64,000 bases of DNA from Hyphomicrobiaceae bacterium (GCA_016793635.1 JAEUMD010000019.1:147830-211829); one strand, 5' to 3'. Shown: positions 1 through 11,365, counted from the first letter of the stretch. The notes: a model not told the origin generated them from the letters alone. Numbers and translations: made by a program.

Positions 1-2
1 CG

Positions 3-851
3 ATGATCGGGGTATTCGATTCAGGACTGGGTGGCCTCACGGTGCTGCGCGCGCTCGTCGCGCGTTTTCCGCACCTGGAATTCGTCTATCTCGGCGACCA
101 TGCTCACGTTCCGTACGGCAACCGCCCCTCCGACGAAGTGGTGGAGCTGACGCGCCGGAGCGTCGAGGCGCTCTATAAGCGCGGCGCGAAGCTCGTGCTT
201 CTCGGCTGCAATACAGCGACAGCCGTCGCCGCGCGCCGCCTGCAACGTGTGTGGCTGCCGCATGCGAACTGGCCCGGCCACAATATTCTCGGTATCGTGG
301 CGCCGACCGTCGAAGCCGCGACGCAGACGCCGTGGGCCGTCACCACCCCGCAATATCCGCAGAAGTACATGACCGACATCATCGCGGTGTTCGGCACGAC
401 TCGGACGGTTACCTCCGGCGTGTTCCACGAAGAGATCCGCAAGCGCTGCCCCCGCATGCGCGTGGTGCAGCAAGCGTCCGCTGGTCTCGCTGGGGCAATC
501 GAGGACGAGGCACCGGAAGCTGAGCTCGACGCGCTGGTGCGAGAGGCCGTCGACGGCATCCTCACGCAGACGGACGGCGAGCAGCCTTATCGCGCAATCC
601 TCGGCTGCACCCACTTCCCACTCGTGGAGCATCTGTTTCGCCGCCACCTCGCGCCCTCGACGCGCATCCTCTCGCAGCCCGAGGTGGTCGCCAATAGCCT
701 CGAGGATTATCTCGAACGTAAGCCGCATTACACCGATTGCGCGAACCCTGGCGGCTTGACGCTGCTGACCACGGGTGACGCCGACGAGATAAGCGCGCGG
801 GCTCGCGTCTTCTGGCCTGACGTCCCAGCCTTCGAGCCCACCAAGACGTGA
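3..851 (+). CDS. murI: glutamate racemase
   Basis: Interconverts L- and D-glutamate in the cytoplasm to supply D-Glu for peptidoglycan. The protein opens with the family signature FDSGLGG and carries both catalytic cysteines: Cys69 in GCNTATA and Cys202 in GCTHFPL. At 282 aa it is full family length. The ATG lies 3 bases from the window edge, so a slightly longer N terminus upstream cannot be excluded. It converges on obgE 58 bp away, so the two genes are not co-transcribed. Confidence 0.95.
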   Translation: MIGVFDSGLGGLTVLRALVARFPHLEFVYLGDHAHVPYGNRPSDEVVELTRRSVEALYKRGAKLVLLGCNTATAVAARRLQRVWLPHANWPGHNILGIVAPTVEAATQTPWAVTTPQYPQKYMTDIIAVFGTTRTVTSGVFHEEIRKRCPRMRVVQQASAGLAGAIEDEAPEAELDALVREAVDGILTQTDGEQPYRAILGCTHFPLVEHLFRRHLAPSTRILSQPEVVANSLEDYLERKPHYTDCANPGGLTLLTTGDADEISARARVFWPDVPAFEPTKT

Positions 852-909
852 ACGCTTCCCACGGGTGCAAGCGAAGTTTGAGATGCTCCCTGGTGACGGA
901 CACCCGTGT

Positions 910-1998
<1,089 letters not shown>

Positions 1999-2060
1999 TT
2001 ACGGCGCGCACCGCGCCGGAATCTTGCAGCGACGATATCTTGCAGCGACGATCACCGGGA

Positions 2061-2576
2061 TCAGCCCGCGCACGCGAGAGTATAGCGGCGATAATCGATA
2101 TAGGCTCGGCGCCGCTCCGACCATCGCTGGCCGGCGCTGCCACATTCCGCGAAACCGAGCGCTAGCAGTGTCCGCTGCGACGGCATATTGTCTTCCGCCA
2201 CCTCCGCCGCAAGCTCGGCCTCGGCGAACGGGCCCGCGGCGAGAGCGACGAGCGCGCGGAGCGCCTCGACGGCATAGCCACGGCGCCGGTGCTCTGGCTC
2301 GATGCGATAGCCAAGCTCGGTCGGCGCATCGTCCTGGAACAGCAGGCCGACATCGCCGATCCGCCGCGCTCCGAGCAGTACGTCGAGCCGCAGCCAGTCC
2401 GGCCGCAACTGCTGGCTGGGCGCCCGCGCCAGTATCTCACCCGCCGGCGACAGCGAAAGCCGCGCCGCACCGTCATCGGTCCCGCCGAGCCGCAGCGTCA
2501 GGCGCTCGGTGGCAAGCGCGAACCTGCCGTCCGACACAAGAGGCCGCAGCTTCGTCAGCCCCGGCGCACCGGCCAT
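2061..2576 (-). CDS. GNAT-family N-acetyltransferase (second of pair)
   Basis: Predicted acetyl-CoA-dependent N-acyltransferase of the RimJ/RimL-like GNAT group. ATERLTLR is followed by the acetyl-CoA-binding stretch ELGYRIEPEHRRRGYA with its R-x-x-G-x-A pattern. I place the start at the ATG at 2576, because upstream residues look like read-through of the preceding gene. It overlaps the end of the upstream GNAT by 22 bp, suggesting translational coupling. The substrate is unknown; one or two GNAT genes between rpmA and obgE are common in Hyphomicrobiales. Confidence 0.8.
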   Translation of the reverse strand: MAGAPGLTKLRPLVSDGRFALATERLTLRLGGTDDGAARLSLSPAGEILARAPSQQLRPDWLRLDVLLGARRIGDVGLLFQDDAPTELGYRIEPEHRRRGYAVEALRALVALAAGPFAEAELAAEVAEDNMPSQRTLLALGFAECGSAGQRWSERRRAYIDYRRYTLACAG

Positions 2577-3172
2577 GCTCCACTCCAATCCCAGCGCTTC
2601 GGCGCGCGCAATTCGTAGCGCTGCGTCGGCGCATGGCATCGGCGCGCTTCCGACCACGCGGAGCATTGGCCGAGCGCGCAGAAGCCGAGCTTCTCGATGA
2701 CGCGGCGCGAGGCCGGATTGTCGAGAAAGTGGCAGCAGGTGAGACGCTCGAACCGCTCCTTGACGAAACAATGCCGGACCATCGCACCAGCCGCTTCCGT
2801 CGCGAACCCCTGCCCCCAGTAAGGCCGGCCGATCCAGTAGCCGATTTCCGCCGACCGCCAGTTCTCCGCTGGGGAGTACCCCACGAGACCGATCAGCTCG
2901 ACACCTCGCTCGATCGCGGCCACCGCTTCGCTAGCGTCGAGGCCGCCGATCCATTCCGCGGCGTCTCGCTCGGTATATGGAAATGGTATCCGCGCCGTCA
3001 TCGAGGCGATGCCCCAATCGCTGGCGAGGATCGCGACACGGCGCACGTCCGCCATCGACAGGGGGCGCAAGACGAGCCGTTCGGTCGCGATCTCCGGTAG
3101 CCGGGCGAGACGTCGCCCGCCCGCCCCGAACAGGCGTCCCTCGCCTCGAAACAGTCGCATCAGCCGCGGCAT
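2555..3172 (-). CDS. GNAT-family N-acetyltransferase (first of pair)
   Basis: GNAT acetyltransferase of the ribosomal-protein-alanine type. Visible are IATERLVLRPL at the N-terminal strand, the acetyl-CoA loop RPYWGQGFATEA, and the C-terminal NPASRRVIEKLGF typical of RimJ-like enzymes. The start is uncertain: ATGs at 3172 and 3160 are both possible. It sits downstream of rpmA and overlaps the next GNAT gene. A ribosomal or tRNA-linked substrate is only a guess from context. Confidence 0.82.
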   Translation of the reverse strand: MPRLMRLFRGEGRLFGAGGRRLARLPEIATERLVLRPLSMADVRRVAILASDWGIASMTARIPFPYTERDAAEWIGGLDASEAVAAIERGVELIGLVGYSPAENWRSAEIGYWIGRPYWGQGFATEAAGAMVRHCFVKERFERLTCCHFLDNPASRRVIEKLGFCALGQCSAWSEARRCHAPTQRYELRAPKRWDWSGAWPVRRG

Positions 3173-3301
3173 GCTCTCAGGTCCGGCAGTCGCTTCCCAC
3201 GTTTGCAGCGAGCGGCCCCGCCGGCACGACAAAGGGGAGACGATCGCCGCCTCCCCTTCGCGATTGTGATACGCGCGGATGCCACCTGTATGGCGGCGAG
3301 G

Positions 3302-3571
3302 CTACTCGGCCGCTTCGGCCGGAGCCTTGACCGAGACGTAGGTGCGTCCGTTGCGCTTGGTGACGAACTCGACCGAGCCTTCGACCTTCGCGAAGATCGT
3401 GTGGTCCGTACCCATGCCGACGTTTGCGCCGGGGTGGAACGTGGTGCCGCGCTGGCGGACGAGGATGTTTCCGGGAATGACGTGCTCACCGCCGTAGCGC
3501 TTTACGCCGAGGCGCTTCGACTCTGAGTCGCGGCCGTTCTTGGTTGAACCGCCAGCTTTCTTTTGTGCCAT
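3302..3571 (-). CDS. rpmA: 50S ribosomal protein L27
   Basis: Small basic protein of the large subunit whose N-terminal arm reaches the peptidyl-transferase centre. It starts [16 protein letters not shown] and keeps the core [18 protein letters not shown]. The 89-aa length is normal. It begins 33 bp downstream of rplU and is co-transcribed with it. Confidence 0.98.
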   Translation of the reverse strand: MAQKKAGGSTKNGRDSESKRLGVKRYGGEHVIPGNILVRQRGTTFHPGANVGMGTDHTIFAKVEGSVEFVTKRNGRTYVSVKAPAEAAE

Positions 3572-3604
3572 GGATCAGATCCTTTCAGTCCTTCGGGCTG
3601 CCGG

Positions 3605-3919
3605 TCAGGCGCCGACGATGGAGGTGATGCGGACCTTGGTGAGGTCCTGGCGGTGACCGCGCTTGCGGCGCGAGTTCTTGCGGCGGCGCTTCTTGAAGGC
3701 GATGACCTTCGGACCGCGGGTCTGCTCGACCAGCTCGCCCGTGACCTTCGCGCCGGAAAGCAGCGGGGTGCCGACCTTCACGCCGGCGTCGCCGCCGATC
3801 ATGAGGACCTCGGCGAATTCGAGCGTCGCGCCGGCATCGCCGGAAAGCCGCTCGATGGTGATGACATCGTCCTTGGCGACGCGGTACTGCTTGCCGCCCG
3901 TCTTGATGACAGCGTACAT
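3605..3919 (-). CDS. rplU: 50S ribosomal protein L21
   Basis: Large-subunit protein that binds 23S rRNA. It starts MYAVIKTGGKQYRV and contains the basic RRRKNSRRKRGHRQ region before the C-terminal RITSIVGA. Its 104 aa are standard. It heads the rplU-rpmA-GNAT-GNAT-obgE transcription unit on the minus strand. Confidence 0.98.
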   Translation of the reverse strand: MYAVIKTGGKQYRVAKDDVITIERLSGDAGATLEFAEVLMIGGDAGVKVGTPLLSGAKVTGELVEQTRGPKVIAFKKRRRKNSRRKRGHRQDLTKVRITSIVGA

Positions 3920-4220
3920 GGGCTCTTGTGCCTTTCTGTTGACCGCGCCCTTCGGCGCTCCCCCACAACTCGGACATCCAGCCTCGTGGGCGGCGGCTCA
4001 GGTTGCAGAGGAGACTTGGGTTGCCGCGCCCCAGAAATGGGCAGCGGCGAAGCCTCGGGCAGCGCATTGAGCGCGCTCGACGGCAGCCGAACGCGTTGGC
4101 GCCTCTTATCAGGGCTCGCGCCCTGCTTGTCAATCGCCTAACCGTCGCCAGATAGAGTGGTCAAATAGCGTGACCACACAGTGTGGGATGAGCAGCGCCC
4201 CGATCCGAACGAGTAGCGAG
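3920..4220. other. intergenic leader between rplU and the amidase gene
   Basis: About 300 bp without a gene, between two divergent genes. It must contain the rplU promoter (minus strand) and the promoter of the plus-strand gene. A short GC hairpin (GCGCC...GGGCGC) lies about 40 bp upstream of rplU and could be a leader structure. I see no clear binding motif. Confidence 0.4.
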
Positions 4221-5264
4221 ATGACCGATATTGCCCTGGATCACCCTGTAGACGGGGCAAACGTCAACTCCCCGTCCGCTGCTGCCCGGGGCCTACCCGA
4301 GATCCCCGTCCTCGAGGTCGGCCCGGATTTCGGTTACGAGACGTTGGAGCGGGAGCTTGCCCGCGCCCACCAGCTGCTCGATTCCGCGACCGCCCGCGTG
4401 CCTCGCTCGGCCCTCAAGACACTCGATGCCGTTTCGCGCCGCTGGCTCGTGCGCTGGAGCAACCGGCATCTCGGCGAGATCGACCGCATCGCCCGCCGGC
4501 TGGACCGCCCCGGCGCGTATTTCCTGTCCGTCAATTACGAGTGGGGCTGCACCTGCCGGGTCGCCCCATCGCCTGACGGCGCCACCGCCCGCTTGGTGCG
4601 CGTGCTCGACTGGAAGACGGAGGGCCTCGGGCGTTATGTCCTGGCGGCTCGGGTCAAGGGCGCAGCCGGTCCCTTCACCACACTCACCTGGCCCGGCTAC
4701 ACAGGTGTTCTTCAGGCCGTCGCTCCGGGGCGCTTCGCCGCCGCGCTCAACCAGGCACCGATGCGCAAATCGGTCGGTTACTATTACCTGGATTGGGCGG
4801 TCAGCCGCCCGCGCGTCTGGTCCATGCCGCACGACACGCCGGCCCATCTGCTGCGACACGTCTTCGAGACGGCCGAGACATTCGCCGACGCCCGCCGCAT
4901 GCTGACCTCGACGCCGATCAGCTCGGCAGCGATCTTTTCCCTGGCCGGGCTCGGTCCCGGCGAGACGGCCGTGATCGAGCGGCGCGAGACCGACGCCAAC
5001 GTCCATCGCGGCGCACAGGTCGCGGCCAATCACTGGCAAGCGTTCGGATGGCACGGGCACGCACGGGGCGAAGACAGCGGCGGGCGGGCGTGCCGGATGG
5101 CCGGAGTATCGACCGTTTTTGACCCAGGTTTCCCCTGGCTCACCCCGCCGATCCTGAACGACAACACACGGCTGGCGATGATCGCGGACGCGACCAGCGG
5201 CCGGATCGTCGCCCAGGGGTTCGAGGCCCGCCGCGCTGCGACGGCGCCACTTTCGATCGACTGA
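4221..5264 (+). CDS. Ntn-hydrolase of the acid ceramidase / choloylglycine hydrolase type
   Basis: Likely hydrolyses a linear C-N amide bond. The core resembles the NAAA/acid-ceramidase group: an EWGCTC segment with candidate nucleophilic cysteines, then RVLDWKTEGLGRY (the conserved R-x-x-D-W after the nucleophile), the PGYTGVLQAVAPGRF strand and ANHW near the C terminus. I use the ATG at 4221. Starts at 4188 (ATG) or 4170 (GTG) would only add a low-complexity leader. No signal peptide is obvious. The substrate is unknown, and N-acyl amino acids or N-acylethanolamines are only family possibilities. Confidence 0.7.
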   Translation: MTDIALDHPVDGANVNSPSAAARGLPEIPVLEVGPDFGYETLERELARAHQLLDSATARVPRSALKTLDAVSRRWLVRWSNRHLGEIDRIARRLDRPGAYFLSVNYEWGCTCRVAPSPDGATARLVRVLDWKTEGLGRYVLAARVKGAAGPFTTLTWPGYTGVLQAVAPGRFAAALNQAPMRKSVGYYYLDWAVSRPRVWSMPHDTPAHLLRHVFETAETFADARRMLTSTPISSAAIFSLAGLGPGETAVIERRETDANVHRGAQVAANHWQAFGWHGHARGEDSGGRACRMAGVSTVFDPGFPWLTPPILNDNTRLAMIADATSGRIVAQGFEARRAATAPLSID

Positions 5265-5484
5265 ATTTTTTGTCGGACACGCCTTCGGAATTCGGCTCTG
5301 GATGCGGCACGGGGTCGCTTTTGAGCATACCGGCTCGCTTCGAATTGGCGCGTCCAGGTCCAGCGATCCAGATGACCGTGCGCCGCCTCTGCCTTTCGGA
5401 ACCGCGCAAATTCACCTCTCCGCCAACGGTTTGCGCCCGCGAACGGACAGACCACCGCACGAAGCCGCGACCACCCAGGTCTAT

Positions 5485-5501
5485 TTTGGAATTATTCTAT
5501 A
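5485..5501. promoter_or_regulatory. Irr-type iron control element (ICE box)
   Basis: The 17-mer TTTGGAATTATTCTATA matches the alphaproteobacterial ICE consensus TTTRGAAYNRTTCYAAA at 16 of 17 positions and is an imperfect palindrome. It lies 124 bp upstream of a ferric-iron-type ABC binding protein, the class of gene Irr is known to control. Regulation is inferred. Confidence 0.7.
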
Positions 5502-5624
5502 TTCCGCCCGTCCACATTGCCGGCTTGACAGGCGTAGCCGTTGCCGACTTTCCTTAGCCCGGTTCGAACGAGCCATGCTCATCATCCTTGTCGGGGCCTT
5601 GAACCCCGGTCTGTGGAGGACACC

Positions 5625-6686
5625 ATGCACACGACACGCGGCCCGCGCGCGCGCCGCTTCCTCGCGCTTTCTCTCACCAGCCTCGGCCTTGGCCTCGCAG
5701 CCACCTCGACCACCGCGCTCGCCGCGGACGAGGTGAACGTCTACTCGTATCGCGAGCCAGGCCTCATCGCACCGCTGATGGACGCCTTCACCCAGAAGAC
5801 GGGCATCAAGGCGAACGTCGTGTTCGCCAAGGACGGACTCAACGAACGCATCAAGGCGGAAGGGGCCAATAGCCCCGTCGACGTGCTGCTGTCGGTCGAT
5901 ATCGCGCGGCTCTCGGAAGCCAAGGAGAGCGGCATCACCCAGTCCGTGAAGTCGCCCGAGATCGAGGCCAACATCCCGGCCAACTACCGCGATCCGGACG
6001 GCGAGTGGATCGGCCTGTCGCAGCGTGCCCGCGTCATCTACGCCTCACGTGACCGCGTCAAGCAGGACGCCATCTCGTACGAGGAACTGGCAGACCCGAA
6101 GTGGAAGGGCAAGGTCTGTTCGCGCTCCGGCCAGCACACCTACAACACCGGTCTGCTCGCCTCGATCATCGCCCACTCCGGTGAGGCGAAGGCAGAGACC
6201 TGGGCGGCGGGTGTGAAGGCAAATCTCGCGCGCAAGCCTGCGGGCGGCGACCGCGATCAGGCGAAGTCCATCTTCGCCGGCGAGTGCGACATTGCCATCG
6301 CCAACACGTACTACATGGCCGCGATGGAGACGAGCGACAAGCCCGAGCAGCGCGAGTGGGCGAAGTCGATCAAGATCATCTTCCCGAATGCGGCCGACCG
6401 TGGCACGCACGTCAACATCTCGGGCGCAATCCTCGCCAAGCACGCGCCGAACAAAGCCGCTGGCGTGAAGCTGATCGAGTTCCTCGCATCCGAGGAGGGC
6501 CAACGGATCTACGCCGAGCAGGTCAACGAGTACCCGCTCAAGGGCGGCGTCGCGGTTTCCGATCGCGTGAAGGCATGGGGCGAGCTCAAGGCAGACAAGC
6601 TGCCGCTCGCCGAAATCGCCAAGAGCCGCAAGAAGGCGTCCGAGATCATGGACAAGGTCGGCTTCGATCAGGGCCCCGGCGCCTGA
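5625..6686 (+). CDS. Fe(3+) ABC transporter substrate-binding protein (FbpA/FutA-like)
   Basis: Periplasmic iron-binding receptor of an ABC importer. A signal peptide (residues 1 to about 34, ending TTALAADE) precedes the mature start VNVYSYREPGLIAPL, characteristic of the AfuA/FbpA/FutA1 group. Tyrosines in NTYYMAA are candidate iron ligands. The ATG at 5625 is chosen for GGAGGA 4 nt upstream and because it starts the signal peptide. No permease or ATPase gene is adjacent, so the rest of the transporter is elsewhere. An ICE box upstream suggests Irr control, and a strong terminator follows. Confidence 0.9.
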   Translation: MHTTRGPRARRFLALSLTSLGLGLAATSTTALAADEVNVYSYREPGLIAPLMDAFTQKTGIKANVVFAKDGLNERIKAEGANSPVDVLLSVDIARLSEAKESGITQSVKSPEIEANIPANYRDPDGEWIGLSQRARVIYASRDRVKQDAISYEELADPKWKGKVCSRSGQHTYNTGLLASIIAHSGEAKAETWAAGVKANLARKPAGGDRDQAKSIFAGECDIAIANTYYMAAMETSDKPEQREWAKSIKIIFPNAADRGTHVNISGAILAKHAPNKAAGVKLIEFLASEEGQRIYAEQVNEYPLKGGVAVSDRVKAWGELKADKLPLAEIAKSRKKASEIMDKVGFDQGPGA

Positions 6687-6713
6687 ACCGCCACCAAGTG
6701 TGAATCATCTTGC

Positions 6714-6745
6714 ACGGGCTCGCCCAATCGCGGCGAGCCCGTTTT
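6714..6745 (+). terminator. Rho-independent terminator
   Basis: An 11-bp perfect stem, ACGGGCTCGCC (6714-6724) with GGCGAGCCCGT (6732-6742), closes a 7-nt loop and is followed by a short T run. It lies 28 bp after the stop codon of the iron-binding protein gene. Confidence 0.85.
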
Positions 6746-6834
6746 CGTTTGCGCAACCCGTTGCGCATCGCGCTATAAACGCCGTCATGCCCGGCGCTAC
6801 CAGACCGGCAATCAAAACAAAACGGGGGGGATGC

Positions 6835-7680
6835 ATGAAGCTCGTCAGATTTGGACAACCCGGCGCCGAAAAACCCGGTCTCATCGACGCCAGCGGCACC
6901 ATTCGCGATCTCTCGGCTCATATTCCCGATATCGACGGCCGCACGCTCGGAGCCGAGACGATGGCGCGCATCGCGGCGCTCGATCCGGCGACGTTGCCAG
7001 CCGCCGCGCCGGCGCGCCTCGGCTCACCCGTCGGCGACGTGCGCAACTTCATCGGCATCGGCCTCAACTATGCCGATCATGCCGCCGAGGCGGGGCTGCG
7101 GATTCCGCGCGAGCCGGTGATCTTCAACAAGATCGGCAACTGCATCGTCGGACCCAATGACGACGTGATGATGCCGAAGGGCGGCGAGCGGCTCGATTGG
7201 GAGGTCGAGATCGCGTTCGTCATCTCAAAGCGCGCGCGTTACGTCGAGGAGGCCGACGCAGCGGGGTACATTGCCGGCTACCTGATTTGCAACGACGTCT
7301 CCGAACGCCATTTCCAGACCGAGCGCTCGGGACAGTGGGTGAAGGGCAAGTGCGCGGAAACATTCGGCCCGCTCGGTCCCTGGCTCGTCACGCCAGAAGA
7401 GGTCGGCAACGTCGACAATCTCGGCATGTGGCTCGACGTCAACGGCGTGCGCCGCCAGACGGGCAACACGTCGACGATGATCTTCAAGATCCCCTACATC
7501 CTCTCCTACGTGACGCAGTTCATGGTGCTCGAGGCGGGCGACGTCATTACCACCGGAACGCCACCGGGCGTCGCGCTCGGCATGAAGGAGCCGCAGTGGC
7601 TGAAGCCGGGCGACGAGATGCGCCTCGGCATCGACAAGCTCGGCGAGCAGCGCCAGCGCGTCGTCGCGTTCAGGCCGTAG
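6835..7680 (+). CDS. fumarylacetoacetate hydrolase family protein
   Basis: FAH-fold enzyme, typically a metal-dependent C-C hydrolase, isomerase or decarboxylase of aromatic or keto-acid catabolism. The family core is visible: FIGIGLNYADHAAE, then the metal ligands in DWEVEIAFVI, the SERHFQ loop and the C-terminal GDVITTGTPPGV. At 281 aa it matches the ureidoglycolate lyase-like or 2-hydroxyhepta-2,4-diene-1,7-dioate isomerase-like group. The start follows a GGGGGG tract. It stands alone between two terminators, so the substrate cannot be inferred from neighbours. Confidence 0.9.
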   Translation: MKLVRFGQPGAEKPGLIDASGTIRDLSAHIPDIDGRTLGAETMARIAALDPATLPAAAPARLGSPVGDVRNFIGIGLNYADHAAEAGLRIPREPVIFNKIGNCIVGPNDDVMMPKGGERLDWEVEIAFVISKRARYVEEADAAGYIAGYLICNDVSERHFQTERSGQWVKGKCAETFGPLGPWLVTPEEVGNVDNLGMWLDVNGVRRQTGNTSTMIFKIPYILSYVTQFMVLEAGDVITTGTPPGVALGMKEPQWLKPGDEMRLGIDKLGEQRQRVVAFRP

Positions 7681-7687
7681 AGCATGA

Positions 7688-7727
7688 ACGGCCTTGATGG
7701 ATCGCGATCGCAATCCATCAAGGCCGT
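7688..7727 (+). terminator. strong hairpin after the FAH gene
   Basis: A perfect 15-bp inverted repeat, ACGGCCTTGATGGAT (7688-7702) and its complement (7713-7727), sits 8 bp after the stop codon. There is no T tract, so it may act as a transcript-stabilising or Rho-assisted end. The remaining 300 bp to the next gene hold no gene that I can recognise. Confidence 0.65.
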
Positions 7728-8027
7728 GAAGCGCACTCTCAGACATCTGCATGGATTGCGGCGCGCGTCTGCGATAACCGCGTGAAGCGGCCTACCGCCG
7801 CTGACGCAACAGCCTACCGCACGCGGAGCAGTTCGCCCTGCGCGCACGCGGACAGTTCGCGCGGCAATCATGTGTGATTGGGCAAGCCGAACCCGACGCT
7901 CTATAACCGAAGCATTCGGTTGGATGGGAAACCCCGAGGGACGCCGCCAGTCCGCGACATCGTCGTCGGGCTCTGGCGGTAGATGCGCCTGCGCTGAGCA
8001 GGCCAGATCCACGAGAGGAGTTCCGTC

Positions 8028-8447
8028 ATGCAAGTCAAACAAGCCATGCATTCGGGCGTCTACTGGGTCGATCCGAGCACCCCGCTTTGTGACGTTGCCA
8101 AGCTGATGCGCGACCACAACGTTGGCGCTATTCCAGTCGGCGACAACGACAGGCTGGTCGGCATGATCACCGACCGCGACATCGTTTGCCGTGGGCTCGC
8201 CGATGGCCTCGATCTCGACAGTGCCTGCGCGCGCGACGTGATGAGCCGGGGCATCTATTTCACCACCGAATCCACGAGCATCGCCGACGCCGCCTCGATC
8301 ATGGAGGAGCACAAGGTGCGGCGGCTCCCCGTCATCAACGATAAGAAGCGCATGACGGGTATGCTCTCGGTCGGCGATATCTCGCACGCAGGCCAGGAAC
8401 AACTGTGCGGCGAGGTGCTCAACGCCGCCGGCGCACGCGCCGCCTAG
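8028..8447 (+). CDS. two-CBS-domain protein
   Basis: Stand-alone pair of CBS motifs (about residues 1-60 and 70-130), a Bateman module that usually binds adenine nucleotides. Key stretches are NVGAIPVGDNDRLVGMITDRD and the second copy VRRLPVINDKKRMTGMLSVGD. At 139 aa there is no fused effector domain. GAGAGGAG about 9 nt before the ATG supports the start. Partner and ligand are unknown. Confidence 0.9.
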   Translation: MQVKQAMHSGVYWVDPSTPLCDVAKLMRDHNVGAIPVGDNDRLVGMITDRDIVCRGLADGLDLDSACARDVMSRGIYFTTESTSIADAASIMEEHKVRRLPVINDKKRMTGMLSVGDISHAGQEQLCGEVLNAAGARAA

Positions 8448-8718
8448 CGCGACACAACGCACCTGTTGATCCAACTTGCGGGGCCGGCACCGTGTCGGCC
8501 CCGTGGTTGTCTGTGGCGAGTGCGCAATCGGTCGAGATGCATGCGCCGGGCGCTTTTATCGATCGCCGGCATCGCAACCAAGTCCCCTGTCCGGGAGTGC
8601 TTCACTTTTGCGGTCGCCGCGGTGCGCTACGCCTGTCATGCTGCGGTCTCAGACAGTCACTGATGGCACCGAAGCATCGCGGCTTCGGGGGCCATGCGAA
8701 CAGCCCCCAGGACACGCC

Positions 8719-9084
8719 ATGCGAACACGACCCGACGTTATCGAGACCATCGAAGTCGCTGGTCACGAGATACACCTCGACGAGCATGGCTTCCTGTTCG
8801 ATCCGCAGGAGTGGAACGAAGCGGTGGCGCTCGAAATCGCGCGCCGCGTCGGTATCGAGATGACAGAGGATCATTGGGACGTGGTGAGGTTTATGCGCAC
8901 GTTCCTGGCCGAGCACGGCGTTGCGGCGGATGCGCGCTTCGTCATGCGCTATCTCGATGCGCGGGCCAGCGAGTTCGACATGCGCGGCAAGGACCTGCTG
9001 TTCCGGCTGTTCCCGTATGGATACGTCGGCCAAGCCTGCAAGATCGCCGGCATGCGCCAGCCGCGCGCATGGAGCACGGGCTGA
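8719..9084 (+). CDS. TusE/DsrC/DsvC-family sulfur-carrier-like protein
   Basis: A small sulfur-relay family fold: HLDEHGFLFDPQEWNEAVA near the N terminus, EDHWDVVRFMRTFL in the helical region, and the C-terminal arm GYVGQACKIAGMRQP. Cys107 aligns with the upstream arm cysteine (CysB) of DsrC. The penultimate cysteine that carries sulfur in DsrC and TusE is missing, because the protein ends RAWSTG. No tus, dsr or sHdr genes are near. It could be a regulatory or degenerate paralogue rather than a sulfur donor for tRNA thiolation. Confidence 0.85.
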   Translation: MRTRPDVIETIEVAGHEIHLDEHGFLFDPQEWNEAVALEIARRVGIEMTEDHWDVVRFMRTFLAEHGVAADARFVMRYLDARASEFDMRGKDLLFRLFPYGYVGQACKIAGMRQPRAWSTG

Positions 9085-9112
9085 ACGCGCCGCCCTAGAC
9101 AGCCTCGATGGT

Positions 9113-9946
9113 TCAGCGCGTGACGGGGAACGCGTAGGTGAGGCCGACGCCGCTCATCCACTGGTTGTCGGTCTCGCTGATCGGGCTGTCGGCGGCGTCG
9201 CCGAGCAGGAGGCTGTAACCGCCGATCAGCTTGAGCGTCCAACGCGGGTCGAGCGGTACGTCCACTGATGCCTTGATGTAGACATCCTTGAAGCCCGCGC
9301 TCGCCTTGAATGCATTGAACGACGATGCCGCGGCTTGCGGCGCCGAGACACCGAAATAGGCATCCATATAGTCGCCGTCGGCCCAAGTGACGCCAGCGGT
9401 CAACGTACCGGTGATGCCGCGCCCCATGTTCTCGCGCAGCTCGACGCCTGCCCGCGCGAGGCCGCCCGTTTCATCGCCAGTGACCTGATGGTTGTAGCTG
9501 AAGAACGGCATGATCGAGCCGAGCCGGTAGGCAACATAGCCACCGACAACGAGACCGCCATCGACGTCACCGAGGCCTTGAAGGCGGGCCGCGTCATCCT
9601 GGTCCCGGCCAAATCGATAGCCGACGACCGGCCCCGCCTCGAACCCGTTCGCACTTAGCAACCGGAACCGGAGGTCGTCGACACCCTTGAACTGGACGAA
9701 GCCGTCGCCATTGCCACCTGCGGGGGCGACGTAAGGAACGCCCCAGACCTCGTATTCCTTCGAGCCTTCGTACTTCGGCTTCACGATGGCGAGGCCGCCG
9801 AGCTGAAAGTCGAATCCGCCCGAAGACGGACGGTCGTCCCACCCGCCGGCATAGGCAGGGCGGGCTTCGGTTGCATTCAGCGCGATTGCGAGCCCAAGCG
9901 CCGCCAATGCGGCGTTCGGCAGGCGGGCATGATTGAGAACTATCAT
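9113..9946 (-). CDS. MipA/OmpV-family outer-membrane protein
   Basis: Predicted beta-barrel of the MipA/OmpV family. An N-terminal signal peptide (to about residue 33, ending RPAYAGGW) is followed by FDFQLGGLAIVKPKYEGSKE, the usual first strand. Alternating aromatic and glycine strands run through the protein, and the last residues (GVGLTYAFPVTR) form a final strand. I choose the ATG at 9946; a TTG four codons upstream is possible. It converges with the DsrC-like gene 28 bp away. Confidence 0.85.
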   Translation of the reverse strand: MIVLNHARLPNAALAALGLAIALNATEARPAYAGGWDDRPSSGGFDFQLGGLAIVKPKYEGSKEYEVWGVPYVAPAGGNGDGFVQFKGVDDLRFRLLSANGFEAGPVVGYRFGRDQDDAARLQGLGDVDGGLVVGGYVAYRLGSIMPFFSYNHQVTGDETGGLARAGVELRENMGRGITGTLTAGVTWADGDYMDAYFGVSAPQAAASSFNAFKASAGFKDVYIKASVDVPLDPRWTLKLIGGYSLLLGDAADSPISETDNQWMSGVGLTYAFPVTR

Positions 9947-10142
9947 GAAGCGAATCAATCTCGATGGCGTTTAAACGAGATTGCCGTCAATGCGTGACAG
10001 AGCGAGTGGCCGGCGCGCATTTCCCCCGTCTTCCACCAGCAGCGTTGCCGCAACGCAACAGATCGACCCGGCGCCCGAACGGGCCACGGGGCTGACACCC
10101 CGATCCGCATGTGCCGCCACGGCAGCGAAAATCCGGCATTGA

Positions 10143-11198
<1,056 letters not shown>

Positions 11199-11365
11199 GC
11201 CTCGCCGGCAATGAGGCCCGCCGGCCGCGACGTTCCTCGCCGCGTTGGGGTTGCAACCGGGCAACATTCGCGGAGTGATAGGGATTGCGTACCGGCTCGG
11301 GCCATCGCCGGGCGGCGAGAGGCATGCTAATCAATGCCGTTCGCGGGATACTGGAACCGACGCTG

